Both the position numbers and the translations under genes were made by a program. Of a stretch of DNA of 64,000 nt, positions 12,401 to 25,000 are shown piece after piece. Positions within the stretch are counted from its first letter, which is position 1, and every line of letters begins with the position of its first letter. The DNA lies in assembly GCF_018143015.1 (NCBI RefSeq), contig NC_054750.1, positions 5,200,501 to 5,264,500 of the forward strand. The letters run 5' to 3'. The notes under the pieces were generated by a model. It made no database searches, was not told the DNA's origin, and worked only from the letters and a program-made list of their open reading frames with translations. The DNA is from Lytechinus variegatus (Eukaryota > Echinodermata > Echinoidea > Temnopleuroida > Toxopneustidae).

Positions 12401-15400
12401 ATATTTGCAGATTAGGCTTTGTTGTGTGTGGCTTGGCTGTTTCAAAGTTTTTCATCCTTGTAATTTAAAGTGCAATTATCAAGCAGTTATTTTTGTGCAT
12501 GTGTGAGATCTAAGGATGTTCAAAGTCATGGAATTTCCTTTTTTCTTTTTTTCTCCTAATTTTTCCTCCATTTCTTCTTGATTAAAAACCCCCTCTTTAA
12601 TAGTTGGGTGGCTTTCTTAGAGATTTTAGACAGAGTGGATTCTGGAGAAGCAATGACACCCCGTGGAGAAAAGGACCAGAGTCAGAGCCAAAGAAGGGCT
12701 TCCGAAGACCCCAATAACTTGGGCTCCGTTGGGAACAGGAACTCTTTCAGAAGCAGTCCCATCAACAGTGGGTCCCAAAGGGAGAGAAGCGGGAATAGGT
12801 CTAGGGATGGGCCTAGACCACATGCGGGAGGATTAGCCCCTGTCATAGAGCCAAGAAGACCAAGTACTTGGCCAAAGAGACCAATCAAGGAGGTTCTACC
12901 CACACCAGAGGAGCCAAAGAAAGTATCCTCGCCTCCTTGGCTTAGGAAACCCCTTGCGGTGAGTGAAAAAAGAGGGACATGGAGTCAAATTGCTTTGAGA
13001 ATTCTTAGGAAATCAAAGCTGTAATAAATACATAATGTCCAAATATATCTGAAAAATGTTAAACCTGGCAAACGTAATCATGCCCATACTCCCAACTCAT
13101 ATATTAGTTTTAATCATAGAATGTTTTGTATCACCAGGTCTTGCATTTTTTGTGCAACTAGTCTAGTAATTTGAATTCCTGTAGGGAATCTGAATTCATT
13201 TTTCGTGAAGAAAAGTTTATTTTCTTGATTATCTTTAATTAATGAATATGTAAAAATGAATTGGTCTTAGGATAAACTTTAAATCTGCTTTGAAAGGAGC
13301 ACATAATTTGATGGCCAAAAACTCCATGGAAACTAGTTCCCCCACCCTCATTTAGTGTGATAGGCCCGTATTCTGAAGTCGGGTTCAACTTTAAACTCAG
13401 GTTTAAAGTTGTGGTTTAAGTATGGACAGCCAATTGTTACATAAATCACTAACAGTAGAGATATTGTAATTCAGCTCAATTGGCTCTGAAATCATTCATA
13501 ATTGTCTTGGAAGTATACATAGAGTGATCGTCTTCACCATCGATGAATAAGGAAAGAGCACAGTAAAAATAAGAAACATACAACTTAATAAAAATTTTGA
13601 GACTTTTGGCTTCCCATAATTTTAGCACAGAGTTAGACCATGGTCTAAGTGAAACCTGACTTCAGAATACGGGACATAGCGTTATTTTCAGATACTCTTT
13701 TTACTACTTTTGACTCCTATATCATTCTTTTCCACAGAGAATAGAGACATCAAGACATGCCCAAGAACAGAACAACGTGACCGATGTTGAGATGGAGATC
13801 ACTCGCAACGACACCCCCACGGAGGACCATGCCTCTATCAACTCACCCCCATCATCCCCTACCCCCCAACAGGAGGACTACGAGATAGAACAACTCAGAC
13901 GGATGGCCGAGGAGCATCAGCGACGTCATCGCCACAGGCATGCAGAGGAGGAGGTGATGAAGTTGTCACGACAGAAGAACGAGAAGCGGGAGAGGGAGGA
14001 ATGGTTTAAAGGCTTCGTCCATCTTGCGAAGGGGCTTTACAGCCAAGATGCATCAAAGAGTGGTAAGGGTAGTGACTTCATTTGTTCCCTCATGTGTTTC
14101 CTCTTTTCTCTCTATCTTCTTCATCTTTTTCCGCATAATTTCCTTTTGATGTCAAGGTATGTGCTTGATGTGTGCTTAAAGGTAAATGCCAGTTGTGGTA
14201 ACAATCTCAAAATGACTTTTTACAGAATCCAATATAATGACCACCCAAGTATCTGTTTGTATGAATAAAAAATATGTGCCAAAGGATTCTGGAAGAAATT
14301 GTGTAATTGCTGAGAAATAACCAAAATAAGCGCAGATTCGGGCACTTCCGTCAGGTCTTTATTCCAGCAATAATAATATACTGTCCCACGTGTGCCTATC
14401 TGTGTTGGCAATCTTCAGTGTGAACGTTTTTCAGCTTAGATTTTATGATTTCACAGAGTTCAGTTTATGTAACTGTACCAGATCTAGATCCACGGTGATA
14501 TAGTAAAAATTAACCTTGGTTTTACAGACTTTCTCACGAAATCAGTGTTTACTGCAACTACTGTCATTTAGATTTAATGTGTTTGTGTCAATTATGGCCA
14601 GCGAAGTTTACTTTTTTTCCTTTATTTTGTATATTCCTTGCAGTGTAAAATACTTTTAATGTGTTTTTATGTTGGCCCCTACTCAAGCATTGCTTCTCAG
14701 GGGTCAAAACCTTTCATTTGTTTTTATTGCATTTCTATAAAAATATATATATATATTTTTGATTGGTTGAATTATCTTAAACTTTTAAGTTCAACAAAAA
14801 ATTACTAAAGCTTTGGCCCAAATTTTCAAAGTTGGGTTAAATTTAACCCATGGATTTTGAATTGTGATATTGATGTCACAGATTAATTTTAACCTCTCAG
14901 TGTATTTTATTTACCCTTTCAATTAAAAAAACATGGGCCTGTATTCTGATAGCAGGTTTAACTTTAACTCAGGTTTAAAGTTGTGGTTTATACTTCAGCT
15001 CATTTGGCTCTCAAATCATTCATGATTGTCTAGTATAAATTGATGATTGTCTTCACCATCGATGAATCAGGAAAGAGCACAGTAAACATAAGAAACATAC
15101 AACTTAATAAAAAATTTGATACTTTTGGCTTGCCATACTTAAACCTCAACTTTAAACCTGAGTTTAAGTCAAACCTGCTATCAGAATACAGGCCATAGTG
15201 TTTTAATTGACCTTCTTAGTTCGAATTCCCCCCTTTGCACATTTCATGAAATACTGATCAGAATTTAGCCATTTTTCGTCTTGTCGGGACTGATGCAGAT
15301 TTCTGGTTCTGTTCCCATGACAGGTTGCCTGGAAAGAGAAGAGATGCTTCGGCTTGTGAACAATTACAATCTCATTTACCAGCTTGGGATTTCATCTTCT

Positions 15401-15493
15401 CACATCAAGAGAGTCATTGAGACGTGTTGTCATGAAGGAGACCAGGTTCCAATACAACCAGTCATTGAAATCCTCCGGCAAAAAAAGAAGTGA
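3474..15493 (+). CDS. C1orf87-like EF-hand-related protein, 11 coding exons
   Basis: Coding exons: 3474-3604, 5070-5181, 6267-6376, 7028-7507, 8317-8466, 9762-9797, 10620-10785, 11798-11892, 12604-12958, 13738-14062, 15324-15493. They join in phase to 2130 nt (709 residues) with GT/AG borders throughout. Residues 118-278 hold a His/Asp-rich patch (DHSHDHGDDDD) and then an EF-hand-like helical region ending VNYEKLIQFLARAQ. Residues 278-340 are a charged, probable coiled-coil segment. A second helical region spans about 340-450, with a degenerate loop (IDTGDGQL) leading into WVAFLEILDRV. A Pro/Ser/Arg-rich linker and a charged C-terminal domain follow. The VNYEKL signature and the order of segments resemble vertebrate C1orf87 (carcinoma-related EF-hand protein, about 550 residues, function unknown). 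The loops lack a full set of calcium ligands, so calcium binding is doubtful. Family assignment is from memory of the vertebrate protein; the exon structure is secure. Confidence 0.72.
3680..4160. mobile_element. MITE, GAAGTTCAYCCY-end family, copy 1
   Basis: The left end reads GGGAAGTTCATCCTGAAAA and the right end the inverted counterpart (TTCAGGGTTAACTTTTCCTT). The interior is AT-rich and non-coding and contains CTAATAACTTTTTTAATC. It lies in intron 1 of the C1orf87-like gene. Related copies are at 30190-30615 and 55925-56131. Confidence 0.6.
4168..4297. repeat. 63-bp tandem duplication
   Basis: Two nearly identical units of 63 bp, beginning AAGAGTTTGAAATCATTTTG at 4171 and again at 4234. 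They differ by very few bases, so the duplication is young. It sits in intron 1 directly after a MITE. Confidence 0.9.
5951..6245. mobile_element. hAT-like MITE with CAGGGCTCGAATTAA ends
   Basis: Inverted ends CAGGGCTCGAATTAA and TTAATTCGAGCCCTG bound 295 bp of non-coding sequence rich in GGCCTTGGATGCCC-type phrases. The terminal CAGGG is typical of hAT elements. Flanks share TGATAT, but a full 8-bp duplication is not clear. The right end lies only 21 nt before coding exon 3 of the C1orf87-like gene. Confidence 0.75.
10197..10348. mobile_element. Palindromic MITE, GGGGAGCGTTTCATGAA family, copy 1
   Basis: About 150 bp with near-complete self-complementarity: CAGGGGAGCGTTTCATGAAG on the left and ATGAAACGCTCCCCTG on the right, with internal CTGACAACTTGTC. 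Intron of the C1orf87-like gene. Copies at 11917-12079 and 53829-53988. Confidence 0.8.
11167..11441. mobile_element. MITE, GGGCCCTGTTGTACTAAGAG family, copy 1
   Basis: The left end GGGCCCTGTTGTACTAAGAG is inverted at the right end (CTCTTTGTACAACAGGGCCC). Subterminal ATTGATCCGATCAATCG palindromes are present. No coding potential. Copy 2 is at 15602-15870. Confidence 0.8.
11917..12079. mobile_element. Palindromic MITE, GGGGAGC-TTTCATGAA family, copy 2
   Basis: Same family as 10197-10348, in inverted orientation. It begins 24 nt after the donor of coding exon 8 of the C1orf87-like gene. Confidence 0.75.
13363..13673. mobile_element. MITE, CCCGTATTCTGAAGTC family, copy 1
   Basis: Terminal inverted repeats GCCCGTATTCTGAAGTCGGG and CCTGACTTCAGAATACGGG, about 310 bp, with subterminal AACTTTAAACTCAGGTTTAA. 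It ends 64 nt before coding exon 10 of the C1orf87-like gene. Further copies are at 14935-15195, 29009-29320 and 31158-31460. Confidence 0.85.
14935..15195. mobile_element. MITE, CCCGTATTCTGAAGTC family, copy 2
   Basis: Ends GGGCCTGTATTCTGATAGCA and GCTATCAGAATACAGGCC. The interior aligns with copy 1 (TTCACCATCGATGAATCAGG is shared). It lies in the last intron of the C1orf87-like gene, 128 nt before the last exon. Confidence 0.85.
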
Positions 15494-15601
15494 TCCTGTG
15501 GAAACTAGGTTGTCAGGATTATTAACATTAAATCTCACTTATTGCATCATGGGGTGATAAACTAATATCTAAAATCGATTGTAAGAGGCTGTAAACCAAT
15601 C

Positions 15602-15870
15602 AGGGACCCGTCTATGAAGAGTTACAATTGATCTGATCATCTTAAACTATATGGAAATCCAACAATGTCATAATTTTTTCTCCAGGAAATTTGCATGACG
15701 ACCTTTGTAAACAAAGAGAAGCACACTGAATTTTAAAGAAAACAATGAAAATATCATTATACATCACAGCTAGAAAATATTTTTGAACGAACATGCATTT
15801 TGTTGACGTTGCTGGCTTTCCAAAGTTGTGGTTGAATAGATCAATTGTAACTCTTTGTAAGATGGACCCT
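15602..15870. mobile_element. MITE, GGGCCCTGTTGTACTAAGAG family, copy 2
   Basis: Diverged copy: GGGACCCGTCTATGAAGAG on the left, CTCTTTGTAAGATGGACCC on the right. The interior is shared with 11167-11441 (AAATATTTT, CTAGCTGTGATGT in inverse orientation). It starts about 110 nt after the stop codon of the C1orf87-like gene. Confidence 0.8.
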
Positions 15871-16317
15871 AATTTCATCTAATTGATTCTATCTTTTGTA
15901 TAAATTGATTTTAGCTGTTTGTGAATCCCTCCCAGGTGCGAAGTCTATCCCATTGTAATGTAGTACCCAATCATCCTTGATAATGATATATCAGGACATC
16001 TGGAACTGTTGCACAAAAAGTTGCATTCAAATGCAACTAAAAATAAATCAATGATAAAAGCTTTCTTGTGGTTGGACAAATTTAAGGTGCATTTGATTTT
16101 TGAAGTTTTAACTGTTTGTGCAAGAGGCCCTTGATCTCTTCATACACAATTTCCTATGGGTTATCATAGATGATATATATTTTTGGTTATAGTTATCGAA
16201 TATTTTGTCAAGAATATTTCATATGTTATTTGAGCCTGGCAACAAAATATTTGGTGATTCTACCTCTTGAACTTTTTTTGAAATGGTTAAGTTACCATGG
16301 TAATGATAATTATGATT

Positions 16318-16560
16318 GCTTATGTATCGCTTAACACTTACTTTATCAGAAGTATTTAAGCACTCTACAGTAATGCAGTATAATTAACCTGGCTTTAGCA
16401 GAGCAGCTATTATGTGCTCTGCGTTTCAAAGAAGAAATTCTTGCTTGGTTCCTCTTGCTGAAGGATAGTGATGCCCAGAGTCGGATTTGAAGCCATGACC
16501 TGATAAAGAGTTGGGAGTCAGTTGGGAGTTGGGAATACTCCCCAGGGAGTTGTGGATGTG
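16318..16560 (-). mobile_element. tRNA-derived SINE, CTTCAGCAAGAAATT family, diverged
   Basis: The minus-strand copy retains the AACCTGGCTTTAGCAGAGCA block and the 3' part seen in the better copies at 28084-28380 and 37022-37315. The tRNA-like head is poorly preserved (GGATTTGAAGCCATGACC). Confidence 0.65.
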
Positions 16561-18039
16561 CATTCATTGTGTGCAGGAATGACTGATTGAATCCGATGAC
16601 CGATGTAATAATATATCTGTAAAGTGCTTATACACGTCGTCCTGATGTATAAAGCAAGGCTGATATTGCTAGGGAAATAGCTCAAAATACTAAGACCAAG
16701 ATTATGCTTTTATACTCACCTTGATGGGATTTTTTAAGGGAAAGATGGAGTTATTGGGTTGATAAACTTTCTGATTTTCTTATCAGTATTTAATATTTTT
16801 GAACTTCTAAATAACAAATTAAATAGGAGTTTGCTTTTTATATATTATATATACAGTACATGAATTGTGTCTGATTGTTAAACAAGAATAATAATAGGAT
16901 TGATTGGGAGCAATATTTTTCATCTCTTGGGGTCACATATCTTTTGATATTTTTAAGGTACATGTACCTTCTCAAAAGTCAGGCACCTTTCCTGCAGGAA
17001 CAAGCAAGTGGCTTTGTATTTACAATTCTCACATTTCTACAGAAAAAACACAATCGGGAATGTGAGAATTAAAAAGACGCATAGCGCCCTCATTGGAGAA
17101 TTAATGGGAAAAGGTGCGGCACAAAATATTTATGAGATGCGTAATGCCAGTGTCACTAATACTGAGCTGCACAGTTGGTGTGAAGGCTGTTTGGAATTCA
17201 CTGCAAAGACTTTCTTCCAGTTAGACTTCCTCTTTGGTAGACCCATCAAATATGATTTACGATATTTTTCTTTTCAATTTTGGAACACTATTTTACTCAC
17301 GAACAAAGAAGAAGCATTTTTCAGCACGGAATTGCAGTGTTTGATACATTATATTCTGTTTGTGTTGAAATCGTTGAGTTGCGTGTTATATCTGTATGAC
17401 AACTTAATTGGCAGTCAAAAGAGCTTTGCAAATTTTTTATGATGAATTTTGATCAAATGTGTATAGAGTACAATTATGAGTTGTCTGTACTTACCAGGGA
17501 TTTACTTAGCCTAGGTTATTTTATATTCATTACGTCAAACTTCCCTTTGAAACAATACCGCAGTTCGGATTGCGAACTGCGGTGTTGTACCCCATTTTCC
17601 ATTTGGATCTCCTAAAAATCATTTCCAAGCCCTTATCAACCGCGCTTGGCCAAGTAATCCAGGGGTAATCCCCGCTCTCTCAATTTCACCCCCACAGGCC
17701 AGTATATGAGCGTTGAGCAAAGGACGAAAAGATAAACAACAGCTGCGCTATTACGTAAGACTTCTCTGCCTGTAGTAGGACCTTCGGAATGAAATTATTG
17801 TATTCCATATTTAATCACGTTTTCAAAGGCATATTGTATTCAGTAACCCAATATTAGTCCAATTTCGAACGAAGAAAATCGACCTCGGAATAAGGAAAGT
17901 AAGCGAAAGTTGAAGTTGGTCATTCGATTAGTGTGTGGAATTTGAGGTCGAACATTGTTGGAACAAATATCATGGAACCCCACACACATATATAATATAT
18001 ATGTAATTCCCTTTGGCTGTGATCCCAATACATAGAGTC

Positions 18040-18470
18040 ATACCTGTGAAAGTGGCCACTTGTCTGTAGCAGTCATGTGCATATTTTGACCACTAAACTG
18101 ATTCCCATGAAAGCAGACTGTGTGTAAGAACCTTTCTATGGCATCCACCTGCCTATAGATATTGACCACTAAAACTGATTCACAGATTGTGTGTACAAGA
18201 ACCTGTCCATAGCAGCTACCTGTCTACAGATATTGACCACTAAAACTGATTCCCATGGAAGTAAATTGTGTTTAAGAACCTGTCTTTAGCATCCACCTGC
18301 CTATAGTGACCACTAAAACTGATTCCCATGGAGGCAGATTGTGTGTATAAGAACCTGTCTATAGCAACCTGTCTTTAGCATCCACCTGCCTATAGTGACC
18401 ACTAAAGCTGATTCCCTTGGAAGCAGATTGTGTATATAAGAACCTGTCTAGATTGCAGTCACCTGTCATT
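18040..18470. repeat. Minisatellite, about 70-80 bp unit, five to six diverged copies
   Basis: Units carry GACCACTAAAACTGATTCCC, then GCAGATTGTGTGTA, AGAACCTGTCTATAGC and ATCCACCTGCCTATAG. Unit length varies through internal losses. It lies in the spacer upstream of FARSA and has no lasting open frame. Confidence 0.85.
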
Positions 18471-21302
18471 AAAGGCCAAATTTGGCGTTTCCCTTGCGTG
18501 GTCACTATAGATGGGTTTCACGGTATAGCTATCAATGTAAAGCAACATGGACAAACATTGAAAAGAAAAAAAAGTGATGTTTACCATTGTGGTATTTCAT
18601 AAAGGGGATGATGAGATCTTGTTTCTCAAACGAAACAGCCAAAATTATTAGGAAGATAGACTGAAGGGAATTGTTCTTGACAAAAATTTGTTGAGAAGAT
18701 TATATCACATTTGTTACCTCATTTCAGCTTATGATATTGGACTTGTAAAAGAATTGTTAATGTTAAATTAATCTAAATTAATTTGTTCTTGGTGGGCTTT
18801 TAGCCGTTAAATTTGATGTTTAAACAGGTTATATTTTTAATAAAAGGGATAGTATGGTTACCTATTTCAGAGGGTAAAATTTAACTTGCCAAAAGGAGTG
18901 TGATGATTGAAGTAGAAATGAGTGTAAATATTTCTTACATTTGTCTCTAGAGTATCAATTTCTTGTATATTTTGATCCAGTAAGTAAGTGTTCTGAATGA
19001 CAAAATATTTTCTTGTTATTATTTGAGAGTTTTGTCAGGAGTATTGAAATTCATATGTAGGTGGGTCATGTTCTGTGTAAAATGGTAAAAGGATTTTTTT
19101 CTGTAATTTTCTGTTCAGTTGTGCTTATTGGATGATGGAAGAGAACACTTATGTTTGTAGCAGTATACCTAATTTGAAGAACTTAAGCCGCTGGTTTATA
19201 TTTTGTAATTCCCAGGCCAATTACTAGTGACAGATTATAGACGTAGACAGAGGTTATTTCTATCACTCTCTCAATGTGTCCCATCCAATCACTCGTGATT
19301 AAACATTAGATTGAATTTAAATTTGTAAATGTTTGAATGTTAACATGATATGACAAATACTAAATGAATGTACTATTAATTGTTCATTTTAGGGGCTGCT
19401 TTCAGAAATCCTTCCATAAAAACTTGTCTTTCAATTTTGAATTCTGAAAATTTTTTATGATACAGCAAATTTTATAAACTATAGGAACAATTTTTATACA
19501 AAAAATTATTATTGGGAGGTTTTGTTAGAAATATGATATTTTCAAATTATATGATAATCATAAAAGATAATATCGCAATGAAAACTGACAAGTTAAATGC
19601 TACATTTTCATATTTTACTCTTCATTGTCTTGCAGTATAGATTATTACTTTATTAATCCTACTCTAGAATTTGAATTCTTCCATCTTTCTTTAATTCAAT
19701 CTCTCATATATTTTACTTACTATGCATTGCTACATAACATTCACCTTGATATTTCCTTATCTCCTCTTTTCATGCAGTTTTTTTCTGTAATGCTTCTTAT
19801 AATGATGATGATAAAAATGACATTTATACATACAAAAATTTGCACCCAGAGGGAAATGCATGGTAGAAATTACTCTGTTATTACCTTAGATATTCTATGT
19901 ACATCTCTCTACATACATCATATCTTTAATTCAATGTGATTCAAAGTCTCAGTGAATTTCTTGTTGATTTCAATTCGACCTGAATGTGAAACTCTTCTTA
20001 GATACCTTAATACAAGTCTGAGTCACTGTGATCCAAGTATTTCTCGCTCAGCATGTCGTTTTCTCCATCAATTCTCTCATTTTTGCGTAGACAACAATAA
20101 CAAGAGATTGGGGAAACTGTTAAGAAACCCTTTTAACAGGTCAGTCTGCAGGCACAGACCCTGATTGAACCTTTGATCTACAAGTGGGTCTCCATGCAAA
20201 GACTAGCACTTATAAAACTTGCTGTTTCAGTACACAAGGCATTAATAGTCTGACATTCAGACCATTAACTCAAGTGAAGGGTTTTGTACAGCAGATTAGT
20301 AACAGGTGGGAGATGAGCAAGACATTTAAGCTATGATAACTAATATAAAGTGTGAATATATTAACTGTTTTGTATGGAAATATATATCAAACTAATTTGT
20401 ACGAGTGCATTGTATGACAGTAACAACATGATTTTCAGATGTTGAAGGATAGTTTGTTACATTTGTGTGAAGAGATGTCATTTTATATGTTATCAAATGA
20501 GATTTTAAGTGTATGTAAATATATATATTAGAAATAATCGAAATGAACATTCTTTTATATTTGTTTTATTTCCAAATTAATTTGTACGACAAGCTCATCC
20601 GGGTTGTCAATGTAATTAAGGTTGATCGAATATTGTGTCAGATGATTGTGAGATTCAAATTTATATGAATATTGAGGTTGATTTACATTGTGAGATCAGG
20701 CTCGGTCTGAGTTTGATTTGAAATCTATCTATTTGTAATACAGGCATAACGACTTTCCAGAGATAATTACCAGTGTATCACAATGCAATACTTGATCCTA
20801 GCATTTTTGTTGATTATGACAACTATTCTAAAAATATATTTTGAAATCCAACAGATTAAAAAGAAAGGTATTAATATTTAATTTTACAAATAAAACCAGG
20901 TTATGGTGAGCTAAGAGAGAAAGTGTATTTGCACATACAGCTATCATGATCAAGACAGTTGATGGAGGGGAGGGGATGCAGGGGTGATAAGAGGTATGAT
21001 TTATAGCAATCATGTAGTTCTTGAATTATTTAATTAACGATATAAGAACAAATTTTGGAAATTGTTATTGCATATTAATCCACAAAATTTTTGTTTTGTT
21101 CTATGGAGGGGGGTTCATTACACAATGGATGACAGACGATATGGTGATTTAATCAATTAGCCAACATTTTCCCCTAATATCTGACAAATATAAAGAATGG
21201 ATATGAATTCCAGAAATGGTCTATGTTCCTCCCCCAAAATTAGGACATTTGTTTAAATTAGAAAAATGTTATTGCAATAAATGCCATAATTATATTTTTT
21301 AC

Positions 21303-21814
21303 TAGAAGGGGTACTCAGGCTAAAAATTAATCAAAACACTGTAAAAGTCAAATCACGGATAAGGATAATAACAAATATCATATTTTGAGGGAATTGCTAT
21401 GTCTTCATGAATATTCAATGAGAAAATTGATGATGTCAAATCCCCACTTGTTTTTTGTATTATAATTATTGAAATAATGTTAATTCATTCAAATTTTTTG
21501 TCTTCCAAGAATTAAAAATAGAATTGACAATGGATTTAAAACATATAATTATTGCTGCAACTCTATTTTTCAAGGAAGACATATCATTTGAAATAATTAT
21601 GATTTCAAGTTATGACATAAGAAAAAAGGCAAATGGGGATGTGATATCATCAGCCCACCTAAATTCATATTCATCATGACGTGCATATAGTTGTTTTTAC
21701 AAAATATTGCTAAACTCTAGAATTCAATATGAGATTTTGATTTTTAATGCTGTTGAATATTGTACTCTACTTATTGAATTTATTAAAACTATTCTAGCCA
21801 GGAATAGCCTTTAA
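21303..21814. mobile_element. TIR element, GGGGTACTCMAGGCTRAAAA family, copy 1
   Basis: The left end reads GAAGGGGTACTCAGGCTAAA and the right end TCTAGCCAGGAATAGCC. The interior (GGGGATGTGATATCATCAGC, then GAATTCAATATGAGATTTTG) matches the element at 46517-47013. Non-coding, about 510 bp, ending about 200 nt before the FARSA start codon. Confidence 0.75.
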
Positions 21815-22015
21815 TGGCATTTGCTGTCTCACATAATTCGGGTATGGGAGATTTGTTTGCATGAGTAAGTCAGGAATTCGTGTTTTATTTGATATGTAAG
21901 AGAAATCCACTGCGAGCCTATTGGGCATATGGAGTTGCGTTTGCGTGACGTGATATTGCATCATTTTTTTCCTTCTTTGAGACACCATATCCATACCCAG
22001 CAACATATGCGCACA

Positions 22016-25000
22016 ATGGGGGACATTCTTGAAGAAATCCTTCAAATTGTTGAGCGTGTAGGAGATATAAACTCCGAAGATGTAGCGGGCTGGCTTGAAA
22101 AGGACCACCAGCAGATCGTAGGAGCCATTAAAAGTCTACAATCCTTAGGAAAGGTAAGTAGACCCATGTGTAATTTCCGTATGCGCCTGCCTCAACTAGT
22201 TTGCGAACAAATTTTACAGCGTGTGGGACTAGAGTAAGTTGCCCAGAATTCGGCGCTAATGCAGTTTCGCACCGGCCGGCTTAGCGCGTTTCCGTTTTAC
22301 ACCCTGGCGAAGGCATTTTCCGGAAAAGTAGCCAAAAAGCGACTAGTTAAGAGTCTACGTTTGTTTACATTATCAGCTGGGCGCGCGATCCAAAGTCCGC
22401 ACCGAAGTTATCCGCAGAACATACCGTAAATGCAGCTGAGCTTATACTTTCCAGGTTCAATACGAATGTTTGCCTTGCATTTGCCTTGCCGATTTGCTGA
22501 TGTCTGTCTTTCTCTCTATCTGTCTATCTCTCAAATTCTATCTCTATCTATCTATGTAACTGCAGTATCTATCTATCTAATAATCTTCTCTGTCTCTCTC
22601 ATTCTTTATCTAACATCTCAAATTCTCTCACTCTATCTATCCATCCGGCATCTGTCTTTCTCTATTTCTCTCTATCTATTTATCTATCTATTTTTTAACT
22701 ATCTATCTGTTAATTTGTTAATATTCTTTGTCTCTCTCCCTCTTTATCTAACATCTATCTATCTCTCATCTATCTATCTCTCAAATCCTCTATCTATCCA
22801 TCTGTCTGTCTTTCTCTATTTCTCTATCTCTATATATCTATGTATCTATCTATCTGTTAATTTGTCTATCTTCTCTGTCTCTCTCATTCTTTATCTTTCT
22901 ATCTATCTAACTATCTGTCTCTCAAATTCTCTATCTCTCTCCTTCTCTAGCATCTGTCTGTCTTTTTTCTCTCTTTCTCTTTGTCCGTCCATATTTCTAT
23001 CTATAACATCTCTCTCCCCCCCCCCCTCCCTCTATATATCGACCTCTCTGTCTCTCCCCCTCTCTCTATTTATCTATCTATTCATCCATCTCTCCCCTTT
23101 CTCTCTCTTTCTATCTATCTATCCACCTCTCTCCCTCTCTCTGTCCCTCTCTCTATTTCTATCTATCTGTCTGTCTATCTTGTCTCTATCTATTTATCAG
23201 TCTTCTATATCTATCTTTCGGCAGCTTCTGAGTGTATCAATCCATCAAACTTCAATTTGTCTTTCCATTATAAGTATCTGTTTATTTTGATTTTGTCTGT
23301 CATTCTATTCATTTAGTTAATAATTTATTTTTAAAAAAAACTATCATAAACAACGCGACTGCAAAAGCATGTTCGGATTTCACTGGATTTCACTTCTGAC
23401 TGCCGCTCTCTCTGTACATGAAGTGCCGAGGAACTCTGTGCTCTGATCAGTAACTGTGCAAATTGCATGCGGTGGTGGACTCGCCTGTGTCGCACCAAGG
23501 AGATATCATATCTCCTTGGTCGCACGCTGCATGCAACCAGCGACGTGTGTAGACTCTTCACTAGTCGCTTTTTGGCTACTTTTCCGGAAAATGCCTTCGC
23601 CAGGGTGTAAAACGGAAACGCGCCGGCCGGCTTAGAGCTATTCCCCACCAGAAATTTTTCCCAAATATCACAGCAAGTCTCTCGGTCACGTTTTGATGTC
23701 AATAAACCTATAACTTTAGATATATGCCCACCGCGTTTACAAATATTGTGATCGTGATTCAGGGACAGGTGACCAGATTTCACAAAATTAAATACGGGAC
23801 ACTCAACAATAAAAAAGGTCAACAAGGGAGGCTACAAAGTGTTAGACTTGTGAAAAAATAGAAAGAATTGGGAGGGTGAATGAAAGAATGAAGGAGATAA
23901 TGAAAAGAGATGAATTGAGAAGTCAAAAGAAAGAAAAGATGAAGGGAAAATAAAAAAGAATAAAGAAGAGTGAAAGAATGAAAAAGGTTTCAGTCATTCT
24001 TTGAATTGAATATAGAAAGAAAAAGAAAGGAAGGGAAGATGTGTAAAAAGACAAAGGAGAGAAAGGAAAAAAGAAAGTAAGTAAGAAAAAAGGAGGAGAA
24101 AAGAAAGAATGAAGGAAAGAAAAATGTTTCCTTCATTCTTTGAAAGAAAGAAATAGAATATAAACAGGAAGGGAGGGAAAGAAAGAATAAGGGAAGAATT
24201 AGAAAAATAAATGAAAGGAGGGAGGAGAGAATAAAAAACAAAATAATGGAAGGAGAGAAAGAATGTTACAAAAAGAAAAGGGAGAGGAAGGGAGAAGAAA
24301 GCAAAGAAAAAGTTTAAGGAAAGAAAGAAGGAAATAAAAAAGAAATTTAATAAAGATGGCAGATAAGAGAAAAAAGGAATGAAGGACAAATGAACACAGA
24401 GAGGGAGAAAGGATGAAGAAAGAAAGATGGGAAATAAAGATAGATTACAGGCAACCGCCTTCTTCCTGTACCAGGTGGGTGTTTCATAAAGCTGTTCGTA
24501 AGATACGAATGACTTTACGCATGACTGGTGATCCTTTTTTTGTGCTATCTGATATCCCTATGTAATTGAGTTATGACCCAAGATCAGGTTCCAGTCATGC
24601 GTAAAGCATTCGTAACTTTACGAACAGCTTTATGAAACACCCACCAGATGATGATGATGAAAAAAAAGGGCAAGCAGGATCAAAGTATAGAAGGATGAAT
24701 AAAGAAGGATAGAAAAAAAAGGGAAAAAAGTTCAAACTTCAAGCAAACAAAAACAATCCAATCATCTAACAAGCATCATAATATTTGGTGTTTTTAGAAT
24801 ATATTTTTAAAATAAAAAAAACTTAAATGTTTTAGAAATGAATAAAATTTCAAAGTGAAACATTGTCAACTTAAAAATTACATTAAACACCGCAGCATCA
24901 TACACAACATGACTCAAAACGAAAGCTGAAACAACTTGATCTAAAAGTTATGAAAACTCAATAACTTGTTCCTCCAATTACATCTCCAAATCAGTAATCT

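Larger units (their letters stand above)
15494..22015. other. Spacer between the C1orf87-like gene and FARSA
   Basis: No gene was recognised. The spacer holds a MITE (15602-15870), a SINE (16318-16560), two short hairpins (near 17020-17070 and 17562-17594), a minisatellite (18040-18470) and a TIR element (21303-21814). The longest open frame (17008-17442, 144 codons) has no recognisable family and no exon-like context. Roughly 18500-21300 is AT-rich with nothing identifiable. The 3' UTR of the upstream gene and the promoter of FARSA (probably 21815-22000) must lie here. Confidence 0.6.

Noticed and set aside
17008-17442. A 144-codon open frame in the spacer
   Set aside because: No recognisable domain, no splice or promoter context, and it overlaps a short hairpin; length alone is not enough.
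22430-23316. A 286-codon hydrophobic Ser/Leu/Tyr-rich frame
   Set aside because: Low-complexity translation of a TCTA/CTCT microsatellite.
23990-24389. Phe/Ser/Leu-rich frames on the minus strand
   Set aside because: Composition artefact of the polypurine tract.
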